From Termitomyces sp. T153 (lineage: Eukaryota > Basidiomycota > Agaricomycetes > Agaricales > Lyophyllaceae), in the NCBI GenBank assembly GCA_018296165.2, contig JACKQL020000233.1, positions 1 through 35,707 of the forward strand: a stretch of DNA of 35,707 nt. Direction: 5' to 3'. This document shows positions 21,812 to 30,449 of this stretch, piece after piece (within the stretch, counting starts at the first letter, position 1; every line of letters begins with the position of its first letter). The notes under the pieces are model-generated. The model had not been told where the DNA came from, made no database searches, and saw only the letters and a list, made by a program, of their open reading frames with translations. The position numbers were made by a program, and so were the translations under genes.

Positions 21812-22190
21812 TTGTCTCTGAACTGCTTGATAACACAAATTAGTGCACATATTCTCTATGATCCTACAGTAGATAAGGCCTCAGAACCATGTGGTTTCTG
21901 TCTTTGGCTGTCTTACTTATCTCGAAACTTCCTAACAAAAGGAAGAGGCTTGAATAGAATGCTATGCATCAACAACAAGAAGAATCAGTACTCCAACTAT
22001 GTTCTATTTAAATACAGAGAGATCAACGGCATCCCTGCTCAAATATTCTGATTTGATGCCCAATATGTGTCACATCCACACCCACAGTCTGGAGGTACAA
22101 CTTCAAGCACCACCTTACTACACAGCATCCCACAGAATCTCCACACCTTCACAAAATGATCTGGGACCTGTCAAACTTTGAGAAGACTTT
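21812..22190 (+). pseudogene. Possible Cys-motif exon of a repeated basidiomycete gene
   Basis: Reads ISAHILYDPTVDKASEPCGFCLW followed by a basic stretch (LTKGRGLNRMLCINNKKN). The EPCGFCL motif with a following Lys-rich segment resembles a zinc-binding module I associate with repeated hypothetical proteins of mushrooms, but I cannot name the family. No ATG in frame near the start (TTG only), and stops follow, so it would be an internal exon of a pseudogene. Confidence 0.3.
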
Positions 22191-23391
22191 AATGAGGCAG
22201 GTTTGGGTAGAACAACAGATAGTGGTTGTAAAACAAGTCAAGAAAAAGGCAATTGCACCCCTGGTGATATCAGAGGCCCACAGCTCTCACCTGTTGTCAA
22301 GGTAAGCTCATGAATATGATTTTCAGACAGTCCTCACTGAAATGAACCTTCAGTGTTACTTCTAATTAGAATGAACATCCTACCTGTAGCCTTTGAAGTG
22401 CCTGCATCCTGGAGAGCAAGGACCTGAAGATGATACTTCAGTAAAAGAACCTACTCTTAATGCCAAACATACTAAGAAAAGTAACCTGCATCCTCATTGT
22501 AAATACAAGATCATCGAGATATTGAAGGAATGCATGTACGGAAGCCCTGTCGATGCTTTGTCTGGAAGGTGCGGTTGCGTGTAGACGGGCTGGTTGTGAG
22601 ACAGTGTGGGTGAGTACATAGTAACCTACAAAATGCCACATCAGCTCGCATCTGAGAAATAGTACCACTTACCATGTGTCAATCTAGAGCTGGCACCACG
22701 AAATTGGGTGTGCCAGCCCTGCAAGTTGTCAGTTGCAGGGATATAGAGACGTCAATGAAGAGAAAGACAAAGTCGATTGCTTGGATGGACGCGTCGATTA
22801 AGGAGGTATTTCCAAATCAGGAAGCATGCCTGATACCTAGTTAGTTAGGTCTCTATTTCGACCTCCGGTTACGAATTAAAAATCTGGCACACCCTTGCTA
22901 CCTATTCTAACATAATGACTTTCTAATCATGGCACTCGGCATTAGGCCCGCCTCGCTACTGACATTACTTAGCCCTGATGGTGACTGTGGCCCAGCTGCT
23001 TGTCTCTCACCTGCCCGCACCAGCGGGCGTCCGTCGAATACACAACCTTGCCGTCCTCACATGATGTCCCTTCACAGGTCTTACCCAAAGGGTGTGGCCT
23101 TAAACAGTGTTTGGAAGTGCCGGGGGGGCATGGATTCCCGTGGCCCTAGTAGAAGTATATTCCTGTCCCCGTGCAAAATAGGCGCCATGCGCCTCGTGCA
23201 CGTAATAAAGGATTTTTTCTTAAAAAAAAGTTGGGAACTACGCTGGTCAAATGGACTGAGTTGACAGGGCATGCCCGTCCTTCAACTACTTAGAGCTGGG
23301 TCGCGGGTGATGCAATCAAAGTGCCTCTGATCAATCAATGATCACAATCGCACGTGAAGGCTTGAATTGCTCACTTTCACATCGTTGAGCA
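22191..23391. other. Boundary region between CpG-poor and CpG-bearing DNA
   Basis: CG dinucleotides appear abruptly from about 22,515 (ATCGAGAT, GTACGG, GTCGATG) onward. No gene is recognised. It contains the inverted repeats at 22,706-22,894, a C-rich patch near 23,020 and an A8 run near 23,222. Confidence 0.5.
22706..22894. repeat. 11-bp inverted repeats 189 bp apart (outer ends)
   Basis: GGGTGTGCCAG at 22,706-22,716 and CTGGCACACCC at 22,884-22,894 are exact reverse complements. Inside, CCCTGCAA and TTGCAGGG form another 8-bp inverted pair. CTGGCAC also occurs at 22,690-22,696. It could be a tiny MITE-like element; no clear target duplication was seen. Confidence 0.35.
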
Positions 23392-24606
23392 ATGGTTCCT
23401 CATACATTGCAATATCTACCTCCTGGTCAGCTTGCGCGGTACATCTCCAACAAGCATGTTGTACCACCACAGGCTCGCAGCACACCGTGGCTGGACGATG
23501 GCAACATCATTCTCATCACCGACAAAAAGGCATTCAAATTCTATAAGCGCACACTCACATCGCACTCCGAGGAGTTTCAGAAGAAAATTTAAATCATGAA
23601 CGATGGAAATACAGACGTCGTTGAGAACTGCCCAGTTCTAGAGGTCCCGTTTGCCTCCCCCGTTGACCTTGGACACTTCCTCGCTGCCTTACACAACCTT
23701 GAGACACATACACCACTTCCAGGTTTCTCGCTCGCAACACTCGATGACTTCCGCGCTTTGGAAGGCATCCTACGCGTAGCCACACTCACCAAAACGCCCG
23801 TTCTACGCACACGCGCCATCGCCGCCCTCCAAGTGCGCTACCCCACGACCCTCGCCGGATGGGACATCGTCCGCCCTCCTCGGCGCCTCCCAACACCCCC
23901 TCCTTCCTTCGATGAAGACCAAGACTGGGAATGGGACAGAACTCTGATTGTCAACCTCGCGCGCGAAGTCGAGGCTTTCTCGGTCCTCCCCGCAGCAATG
24001 GCTATGCTCACGGAGGACTGTTCTGCCGGTGAAGTCTTTGGTGTTCGGCTCCCTTCCATAACCAGCCCCGTATCACCACCATTGTCCCCTATGTCACCTG
24101 TCACACCCTCCCCATTCTCGCCAATGTCCCCAAACGCTTCATTACCTCGCCAACGTACCGACCTAAACGCAGCCGACGCGCCTTCCTTCGCACTTCTCAA
24201 AGAATATGAACACCGCTCCCTTGTCTCTCTCCTGCTCACCATCCGCTCTCTCGGCTCAAGCTGCATCCGCCCACCCGAAGTCATTCCTCGTAAAGCAGGT
24301 CTAGCGCCCGTCGGCTCGTCTTTACTCCTTCCGGGTCCTTCGCAGTGCTCAGGTTTTTTCAAGGAGACTGCGGCCCGTCTTCTCGAGATACAGGTGTTGG
24401 AGAACCCCGTGGGGTATGCGCAGTTCCTATGGTACGTCTTAGCTGTCAGGCAGGATAGACAGAGGACGTGTAAGTACTGTTGGAGAGAGTTCAGCCACAA
24501 ATGTAATGAGGCGCGGGAGAAATGGTGGGAAGAGTTACCTGTAGTGTTGAAATTCGAGCAGGGATGGGCGGATGAAAGATTGAGAAGTGTTGAGGTCGAT
24601 GCCTAG
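23392..24606 (+). pseudogene. BTB/POZ-domain protein gene with one in-frame stop
   Basis: Starts at ATG 23,392 and stays in one frame for 405 codons except for TAA at 23,590-23,592; the next ATG (23,596) is two codons later. The first part, STPWLDDGNIILITDKKAFK then LTSHSEEF, is the beginning of a fungal BTB fold; CPVLEVPFASPVDLGHFLAAL and the helical stretch to YPTTLAGWD complete it. The middle is Pro/Ser-rich (SPMSP repeats). The end (CKYCWREFSHKC, then WWEELPVVLKF) has the Cys pair and Trp-rich tail of this mushroom family. BTB folds mediate protein-protein contacts. Codons are CpG-rich, unlike the elements. It is either a young pseudogene, an allele with a nonsense change, a sequencing error, or translated from 23,596 without the first BTB strand. 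Confidence 0.65.
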
Positions 24607-25533
24607 GAAATCATTTATCAGGATTTGGTTGTTTCTTTGTTTAGATGGAATCTTTCCTTATGTATACTGCATATACCCTACGGTTTGTACATCCTACTTT
24701 TCGATTGTAGCGCTACATTGTTCATTGTTTGATAGTCTCCTGCAATCTGTAGCTCCTGAGGCCCAGAGGGTCACTGTATTCCATGTACTGACCGGAATTA
24801 TAAGATCGTCTTCAAATTAGCTGGCGTCTCTTGTTGGCGTCCATGTGTATATGAGAACTCGTGCGCCTGTTGTACCAGCACTACACCCCTTGTAAAACGC
24901 GGCGTCATTACAACTTTCCGTACGGCAAATGCCGCCGTCCTTTCAACCCTTTCTAAGTAGTTTCCTCCCTCTTGCGCAACTCGCTGCATTGTTAGATGTG
25001 AAATAATTCAACTACTCCAACCCTTCAAATCCCTCAAGTCCCCCTCCCGAGGTACCCTGCAATTAAGGTAACTCTCCGAAAGACCTTCGGTCAAGAAGAT
25101 TTCAGCGTCACTTCTCAGCCATACGACGTTCCGATAACACCGATGTAGACCTCGCAAAGCTCAAACTGAATACGTCACTGTATCAGAAATAACTTCTGTC
25201 AAGTCGATCTAGCTTTTTAGTGCCCTAATTTTGGACTGGAATTGGCTGACTCCAGTCAGATAAAATAGAAAGCTTTTATGAACCACAAGAGGTTAATGAT
25301 GACGCGTACAGTCCCATCGTCATCTGTCTACAAGTAATCGATAATCTTCTCGTTCAATGTGAGGTCTTGTTTCTTTTTAGCTCAATTATACATACTAATT
25401 CGTGACTTCATTATTACATTTTTCGTGATTTCGTGAGATCATCTCTACATTTCCAGAGTCTTTTCTTGGATGCCTTCCGTTACCTTCTCCGATCGTCCTT
25501 GCATGCGCTCACCAAATTTATATCCTTCAACTT
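24607..25533. other. Intergenic region, no gene seen
   Basis: CpG-bearing, mixed composition. It separates the plus-strand BTB gene from the minus-strand gene ending at 25,534, so it holds the 3' ends of both. I saw no RNA gene or conserved motif. Confidence 0.5.
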
Positions 25534-26790
25534 TCATGGCTTTCGCCATAAAGCTACGAGCTGATAGTCAATATTGAACCCTCTGCCCAGACGGCACATC
25601 GAACTCACCAGTCTAAGCTTCTCCCGATGACGAATAACACTGCATAAATGGATCAACTCGACAATCTTACGGCGCTCATGCCTATTCGACACTCGGAACC
25701 AGTCGATCCCCTGGATGCCACCGTACTTAGTAATAACGCCACTTGCAACGGGCTGCTTCAGCCTACGCGTCTTCTCCATCCTCCCATTAAGCATCCTCCC
25801 CAGTAACACAGCAAACCAGTGATCATATCTGCTCCAAAAATCCGTCCACGGAGCCTCAACAGCCAAGTGAGCTGCGATCAAAAGGTCCAGTACTGACAAA
25901 CGATGCTCTCTCCTGTAAAAAACCTGTCCCTCGCACTGCATATACTGACGCTCATCAGGCCACCCATCCAGCCTCGTAACCCGATCGTCCGTATCCCACC
26001 GCTGCCAATACAACGGATGATAATTCCTCCCCCTCGCGCAGTCGATGCATCGATCTCGAATGTATCGCTCAAATCGCAGGAACATAGCCTCCGGTTCGTC
26101 TTGAGCTTCAAGCTTAACCACGAGAAACTCATGACCATCAGAACCTCCGAATCGGAATTTCGCGATCTTGCGGCGGGACCTGTAACGTCGCCACTCGACA
26201 ATACGTTCGCTGTGCGCCCAGTGCCGATATTCGTTGTTTCCAGGGTCAGTATACTCGTCCAGCGATTCCCGTACCCAAGCTGCGATTGCCTCGGAGTAGA
26301 CCCTTGCCCTGAGACCAAGTTCAGGATGATTGACAGAGGAGCTGAGGTTCTCGTGAGACCTCTCGGATACAAGTGTTGCGGCATCGAGCTCGGTGACGAC
26401 GGGATTGGGTGGAAGAGGATGAAAGCATTCATGGGGTGCATTTGCGTCGACTTTCGAACGGCCTGCCCTCAGAGAACTGGTGAAAAGATGAATGAGTCCT
26501 GCTCTAGTAGATCGAGGCGCTTTGTTGGCAGATTTTTCTGAGCGACGTCTGGCTTGAAGTATAGATTTAAAGCGCTTGGACAAGCTCCTCGGTTTACGAC
26601 GTCGAGCGACAGATGATAAACGTCGTCCCCCAGACTTTCTCTTCGGAACGCGGACTTGCACGCGATGGTTGTGTGGCGGTCCGACATACTCGGTAGCAAA
26701 ATGCACCCTATGACTTGAGGAAGGTGCTACGGGAGAAACACTGGGTGAACGCTTCAAAGAAGCTAAAATTTTTGAGAATAGTGACGACAT
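25534..26790 (-). CDS. Hypothetical protein, 418 aa, paralogue of the gene at 27,328-29,166
   Basis: Intronless ATG-to-stop frame in CpG-bearing DNA. The N-terminal 130 residues are very basic and Ser-rich (KRKSGGRRLSSVARRRKP, RRRSEKSANKAP), suggesting nucleic-acid or nuclear association. From about residue 165 comes a domain shared with the neighbour: RIVEWRRYRSRRK, GHEFLVVKLE, LRFERYIRDR, a GR-x-H-x-LYW block, VTRLDGWPDER, LDLLIAAHLA and YDHWFAVLL. The order and spacing match the paralogue well. I do not recognise the family, and there are no obvious catalytic triads, signal peptide or membrane helices. A TATA box lies about 55 nt upstream of ATG. The end has no counterpart in the paralogue. 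Confidence 0.8.
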   Translation of the reverse strand: MSSLFSKILASLKRSPSVSPVAPSSSHRVHFATEYVGPPHNHRVQVRVPKRKSGGRRLSSVARRRKPRSLSKRFKSILQARRRSEKSANKAPRSTRAGLIHLFTSSLRAGRSKVDANAPHECFHPLPPNPVVTELDAATLVSERSHENLSSSVNHPELGLRARVYSEAIAAWVRESLDEYTDPGNNEYRHWAHSERIVEWRRYRSRRKIAKFRFGGSDGHEFLVVKLEAQDEPEAMFLRFERYIRDRCIDCARGRNYHPLYWQRWDTDDRVTRLDGWPDERQYMQCEGQVFYRREHRLSVLDLLIAAHLAVEAPWTDFWSRYDHWFAVLLGRMLNGRMEKTRRLKQPVASGVITKYGGIQGIDWFRVSNRHERRKIVELIHLCSVIRHREKLRLVSSMCRLGRGFNIDYQLVALWRKP

Positions 26791-26843
26791 CTTGGTAGTA
26801 GGGTTTCTCGGTAAAAAATAAGGGGGTTTCGATCAGAAGCAGC

Positions 26844-26850
26844 CTTTATA
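26844..26850 (-). promoter_or_regulatory. TATA box of the 418-aa gene
   Basis: The minus strand reads GTGATATAAAGGC, TATAAAG lying about 55 nt before the ATG at 26,790. A short inverted repeat (ATCACT GATA AGTGAT) lies just upstream of it. Spacing suits a fungal core promoter with a short leader. Confidence 0.45.
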
Positions 26851-27298
26851 TCACTGATAAGTGATGGACCACACAAAAACAATAAGGGATTCGACAACGT
26901 TTTGTTTGATGTTTTGTGGGCGCGGATGGACCAAGATCTACTCATGGATCTCTTGTTCTTGCCGTGCTTTGTGGAGATAAATGTCAGACGACGTCAGATA
27001 ATTATTATGAATGGTATCTTTCACTGAATCCCAGCAACCTACGTCATGGCAATACTTGGTTACCAAGGGCTGCTCAACCACAAGAAAACTCGGGTCAACA
27101 AGCTGTCCAATTCCGACCTCGATTCGTGTCGGTCCATTATTTATATAAAATAAATACTCTACATTAAATATCATATTCTCGTTAATGCTCATGCTGTCAT
27201 CTCAGCCATGTCCGGCTATGCATCATGTTTCCCCAAGCTCGCCATAGTCTAAACGACTTCTTGGGTTTCCTCTGACACACCTAGTCCGTAACAAATTG
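26851..27298. other. Intergenic region between the two paralogues
   Basis: About 450 bp that would hold the upstream region of the 418-aa gene and the 3' end of the 612-aa gene. Short ORFs here overlap on both strands and show no protein-like pattern. Confidence 0.5.
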
Positions 27299-27327
27299 TC
27301 ATCTATCTGAGGAAGACATGACAACTA

Positions 27328-29166
27328 TCAATATATGACAAACTCACCCGCACGATACTCTGCTCTTTTGACACACAGATCCCCACGAAATTCGTAGATC
27401 AACTTCAAGGCATAGTCGCGTTCCTCTCGGGATGATTCTCGAAGCCAGCCAGTAAGGTCCAATTTTCGTCGCTTATGGTTGTACTTTCGCTTTATCTGAT
27501 CGACGTCCTGATCAAGGACATTAGAAAAGATCACAGCAAACCAATGGCTAGACCTTCTAGCTAGCTCAAAACAGTTCCCCGGGATTTGCAAAATAGAGCG
27601 GGCAACTATAAAGAGATCCAGAAGGTCGAATTGAAATTGATCCTCGTTGAAGACTCGTTTGTTGACCAAAGTGTCAGTGTCCCTGTCCACCATCCAGTCT
27701 TCCAAAATTGTGACTTGGTCCAACTCGGGACTCCAATCTAGAGTGTGTCCAGACCTCCCGCCAAAGGTGTAATACTTATCCCTCGTCCGTCGTTCAAAGC
27801 GAATGAAGGTTTCCTTGCTCCTTGGGTGCTCAATTTTCACGATGATATACTCGTGTCTACCGCCAGAGAAGTCACGGTCCCGTAGTTGGACACGATACCG
27901 ACGCCACTCTACGATATGATGATCTTGTATCCTCCTGCGATATAAGACGTCACCATCTTGATATTTCTTTATTGAGGCATATGCCCATGTTGAAAGTACT
28001 CCATCAATAAGCTCCAGAGGTGGCTCAAATGAGACCGATTTCGCTGCTGATGGTGCGCGGGTCTTGACAGCGACAGGAGTTGCGGCCAGAGAACTTGACT
28101 CTTTGATTGAGCTACGATTCTCACTCGTCTTTGGAGAGAATATATCTGCAGCCGCAAATTTAACCCAAAGTTCCGCTGTATACGACCCGGAGGACAGAAT
28201 AGACTTGACATCTGGATCTCTGAACGGATTTGACTTTGAGTGCTCTATCATAGCATCTTCCTCTTCCAGTATAACGAGTACGCCATCTTTTGATGGGTTG
28301 CTTGGGTGTGTAAAAGGGTTGAGAGACTGCCTGACAGAAGTTGTCTTGAACGGGTCCAATAACGAAGTCTTCATATACAGAGGATCGAAAAGTAATAAAA
28401 TCTCAGTGGTCGGGGAATTTTCCAAAGGAGGCTGGAGCGGCGGTATGGATGCAAGGTGTTCGAACGAGCTCAAGATTGCACGATTCACGTTGGGGTCCAA
28501 AGTTCCAGGTTGACTATCTATGGTTGACTTGGGGGGTCGATCCAAGAATGGGTCCAAGGCCGAAGTGAGAGGCAAACCTGGCAGGGGCTTGGAACCTGGG
28601 GGTATTGAAATCACATCCGACGTCTCCTCATTTAATAGTGTGGTTGACTTGAGGGGTGGATCCAAGAATGGGTCCAATGTCGAAGTCAGAGGCAAATCTG
28701 GTAGAGGCTTCGGACTTGCGGGTATTGAAATAGGATCCGGAGTCTCTTCATTCAATAGTGTAGCAGCTGTCGCTGAGAATGGAGAGCAGTATACATCGGT
28801 ATCTCGGATAGAGGATGTTTTTGATGAAGTCGTCAGTACCTCTACAGTACGCTCCGCAGACGATAGAGGCCATTGGAATTGCTCGGATAGGTTAGAGGTG
28901 TCGGTGCCGAGTGTACACCGGTCACTCAACTCGTTATGAAAGGGACTGGGAGTGAACAGTACAGTAGGTCGGATACGTCGTAGATGCGAGGTTTCTGAGT
29001 CTCTTGTAGACGTTGACACAGAGTCCATGCGTGATTGTGCTGACAAGCCATTGCCGGGGCCAGATACAGAGTGTGGCGGGGTTGAGTCGATATCGGAATG
29101 TTTGTTTTGCCTTCGACGTCGTCGTTTCAAAACTTTTGGGAAAAAAGTGGATAAGGATGACAACAT
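27328..29166 (-). CDS. Hypothetical protein, 612 aa, paralogue of the gene at 25,534-26,790
   Basis: ATG at 29,166, stop at 27,328-27,330. Residues 1-30 resemble the start of the 418-aa neighbour (short hydrophobic start, then KRRRR). Residues 60-370 are Ser/Thr/Pro-rich and acidic, with two tandem copies of a 40-residue unit (28,521-28,760). From about residue 395 comes the shared domain: HIVEWRRYRVQLRDRD, HEYIIVKIE, FIRFERRTRDK, LDLFIVARSI and SSHWFAVIF. The family is unknown to me. The last codons contain GTGAGT and a TTCCTCAG follows 41 nt on, so a final short intron could replace EFVIY with a stop at 27,299-27,301. Lone-domain conservation with a fast-changing N-terminus suggests the C-terminal domain is the functional part. 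Confidence 0.8.
   Translation of the reverse strand: MLSSLSTFFPKVLKRRRRRQNKHSDIDSTPPHSVSGPGNGLSAQSRMDSVSTSTRDSETSHLRRIRPTVLFTPSPFHNELSDRCTLGTDTSNLSEQFQWPLSSAERTVEVLTTSSKTSSIRDTDVYCSPFSATAATLLNEETPDPISIPASPKPLPDLPLTSTLDPFLDPPLKSTTLLNEETSDVISIPPGSKPLPGLPLTSALDPFLDRPPKSTIDSQPGTLDPNVNRAILSSFEHLASIPPLQPPLENSPTTEILLLFDPLYMKTSLLDPFKTTSVRQSLNPFTHPSNPSKDGVLVILEEEDAMIEHSKSNPFRDPDVKSILSSGSYTAELWVKFAAADIFSPKTSENRSSIKESSSLAATPVAVKTRAPSAAKSVSFEPPLELIDGVLSTWAYASIKKYQDGDVLYRRRIQDHHIVEWRRYRVQLRDRDFSGGRHEYIIVKIEHPRSKETFIRFERRTRDKYYTFGGRSGHTLDWSPELDQVTILEDWMVDRDTDTLVNKRVFNEDQFQFDLLDLFIVARSILQIPGNCFELARRSSHWFAVIFSNVLDQDVDQIKRKYNHKRRKLDLTGWLRESSREERDYALKLIYEFRGDLCVKRAEYRAGEFVIY
28521..28760 (-). repeat. Two in-frame 120-bp tandem repeats in the 612-aa gene
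   Basis: Each unit codes for 40 residues of the type TLLNEET..ISIP...KPLP.LPLTS.LDPFLD, with only a few residue changes. Copy borders are approximate (period 120 bp, taken from the repeated TLLNEE codons near 28,760 and 28,640). Being a multiple of three, the duplication keeps the frame open, which supports selection on the reading frame. Confidence 0.7.
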
Positions 29167-29208
29167 CGAGGAAGTCTATAGTACAGAGTCGCATTGCTAT
29201 TGTGGTCC

Positions 29209-29220
29209 ATATATATATAC
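29209..29220 (-). promoter_or_regulatory. Possible TATA region of the 612-aa gene
   Basis: An alternating AT run reads TATATATATATGG on the minus strand about 45 nt upstream of the ATG at 29,166. Such runs occur by chance in AT-rich spacers, so this is tentative. Confidence 0.3.
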
Positions 29221-29299
29221 GTACATATGCCGGCTTTTTGTGCCTGACTTATTGCTCTTGTTCTCGCTAGAATTCTTGTTTTTCGGGAGACCATCGTAT

Positions 29300-30135
29300 G
29301 TAAAGTGATCGTTGTACCTGAGAGAAGATGGATGATGCCCCGAGTGGCTACTGAGGGTGCTGTTCAAAGTTAACTTGAAGGATGTAGTTTGTTTTACGCC
29401 CACTCAGGAAAAAAAGTGATCAGAGTTATTAGAGGCGACAGAGGCCTCACATCCAGACGAACAAGACTTGTTTTTAAGGAACTTGAACTTGAGTGAATGC
29501 AGATTTAATCATTAGTCTACCTTGTTCTCGAAAGCTGTGAAAACTGTGCAGCAACTTGAAGAAGGCCCATCGAAATGTAAACAATGTCAATGATCCGTTC
29601 TAGTAGTAGCTATATAATCAGCAAAAAGTCGCTCAGAAAATATGGCCAAATATGGCCTGGGACCAAATATCATTATGTCAATAATAATGATACAATTCAG
29701 AGGTCACATTTAGTGGTAGATATAACATAATTTCATAATGTAACGATTATTATTATCTTTGAACATTCTGTATTGTGCAAAAAATTTGATGCCATCCTGG
29801 TATAAGAAATCCCAGGAAAATCCCACCATGTCTATACCATATTGTTATATAAATTACTTTTGGACATAAGTTCTCTATCTGGATATGCATAGAACATTAT
29901 GTAGAATAATACTCCTTTCAATATCTATTCTCAAATCAATCTGTCTTGACCTTGTCTCTTGTATATATTCTTCATAAAATGATGAGCAGACATAATATGA
30001 AGATCCAATAGGAAATGCATTAAAATATTTCCTTGAGTCTGTCTCAATATTGTGGGGTACCTAATTTATCAAGCTTTGTATAAATAATTGTCATTGCTAG
30101 TATTTCATGGTACAAAGGCTACAATGCTCCAAAAC
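29300..30135. other. Intergenic to repeat-like DNA, CpG lost from about 29,640
   Basis: CG dinucleotides are present up to about 29,630 and nearly absent afterwards. AT-rich sequence with no ORF of note, no RNA gene seen. The change marks the left border of the second decayed block. Confidence 0.5.
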
Positions 30136-30412
30136 CTAAAGACTCTTCCAGATATTCTTTTTCCTCATTGTTTCATTCTCACTGTCCTCATCCCTCATTT
30201 CCTCCTCTTCATTATCTAAATCATCTTCGTCATAGAAATCCTCTTCAGTTAATCCTGCTCCTTCTTGGGCTTGAATGTCCAAAAGCTCATCATCTGATTC
30301 ACCAGAGGAAGAAACTAATATCTTTGGAGAATATGCTATTTCCATGCTCTTTTGCATTTTCTGAGTTACTTTTTGTGTCATCTGGTGTCTGATTCCACCA
30401 CCTGTAAAATGC
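30136..30412 (-). pseudogene. Possible acidic last exon of an unrecognised gene
   Basis: An open minus-strand stretch preceded by TTTTACAG, a good 3' splice site, so it could be an internal or last exon. It codes for IRHQMTQKVTQKMQKSMEIA and then a very acidic tail (EEDFYDEDDLDNEEEEM). There is no ATG at the start (GTG only). No domain recognised. It lies beside, and diverges from, the kinase relic on the plus strand. Confidence 0.25.
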
Positions 30413-30449
30413 ACAAATATATCCCTGTCAACTTATACTATTGGCAACA

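Noticed and set aside
23570..23640. Intron hiding the TAA in the BTB gene
   Set aside because: The only candidate, GTTTCA to TACAG (41 nt), has a poor donor and joins the exons out of frame.
23838..24500. Minus-strand 220-codon ORF
   Set aside because: Antisense to the BTB gene. Basic, Ser-rich composition is the expected mirror of the Pro/Ser-rich sense frame.
25878..26541. Long ORFs on both strands over the 418-aa gene
   Set aside because: They overlap the better-supported frame, which has a paralogue next door with matching motifs.
28064..28939. Plus-strand ORFs of 149 and 139 codons
   Set aside because: Antisense shadows of the 612-aa gene, including its tandem repeats.
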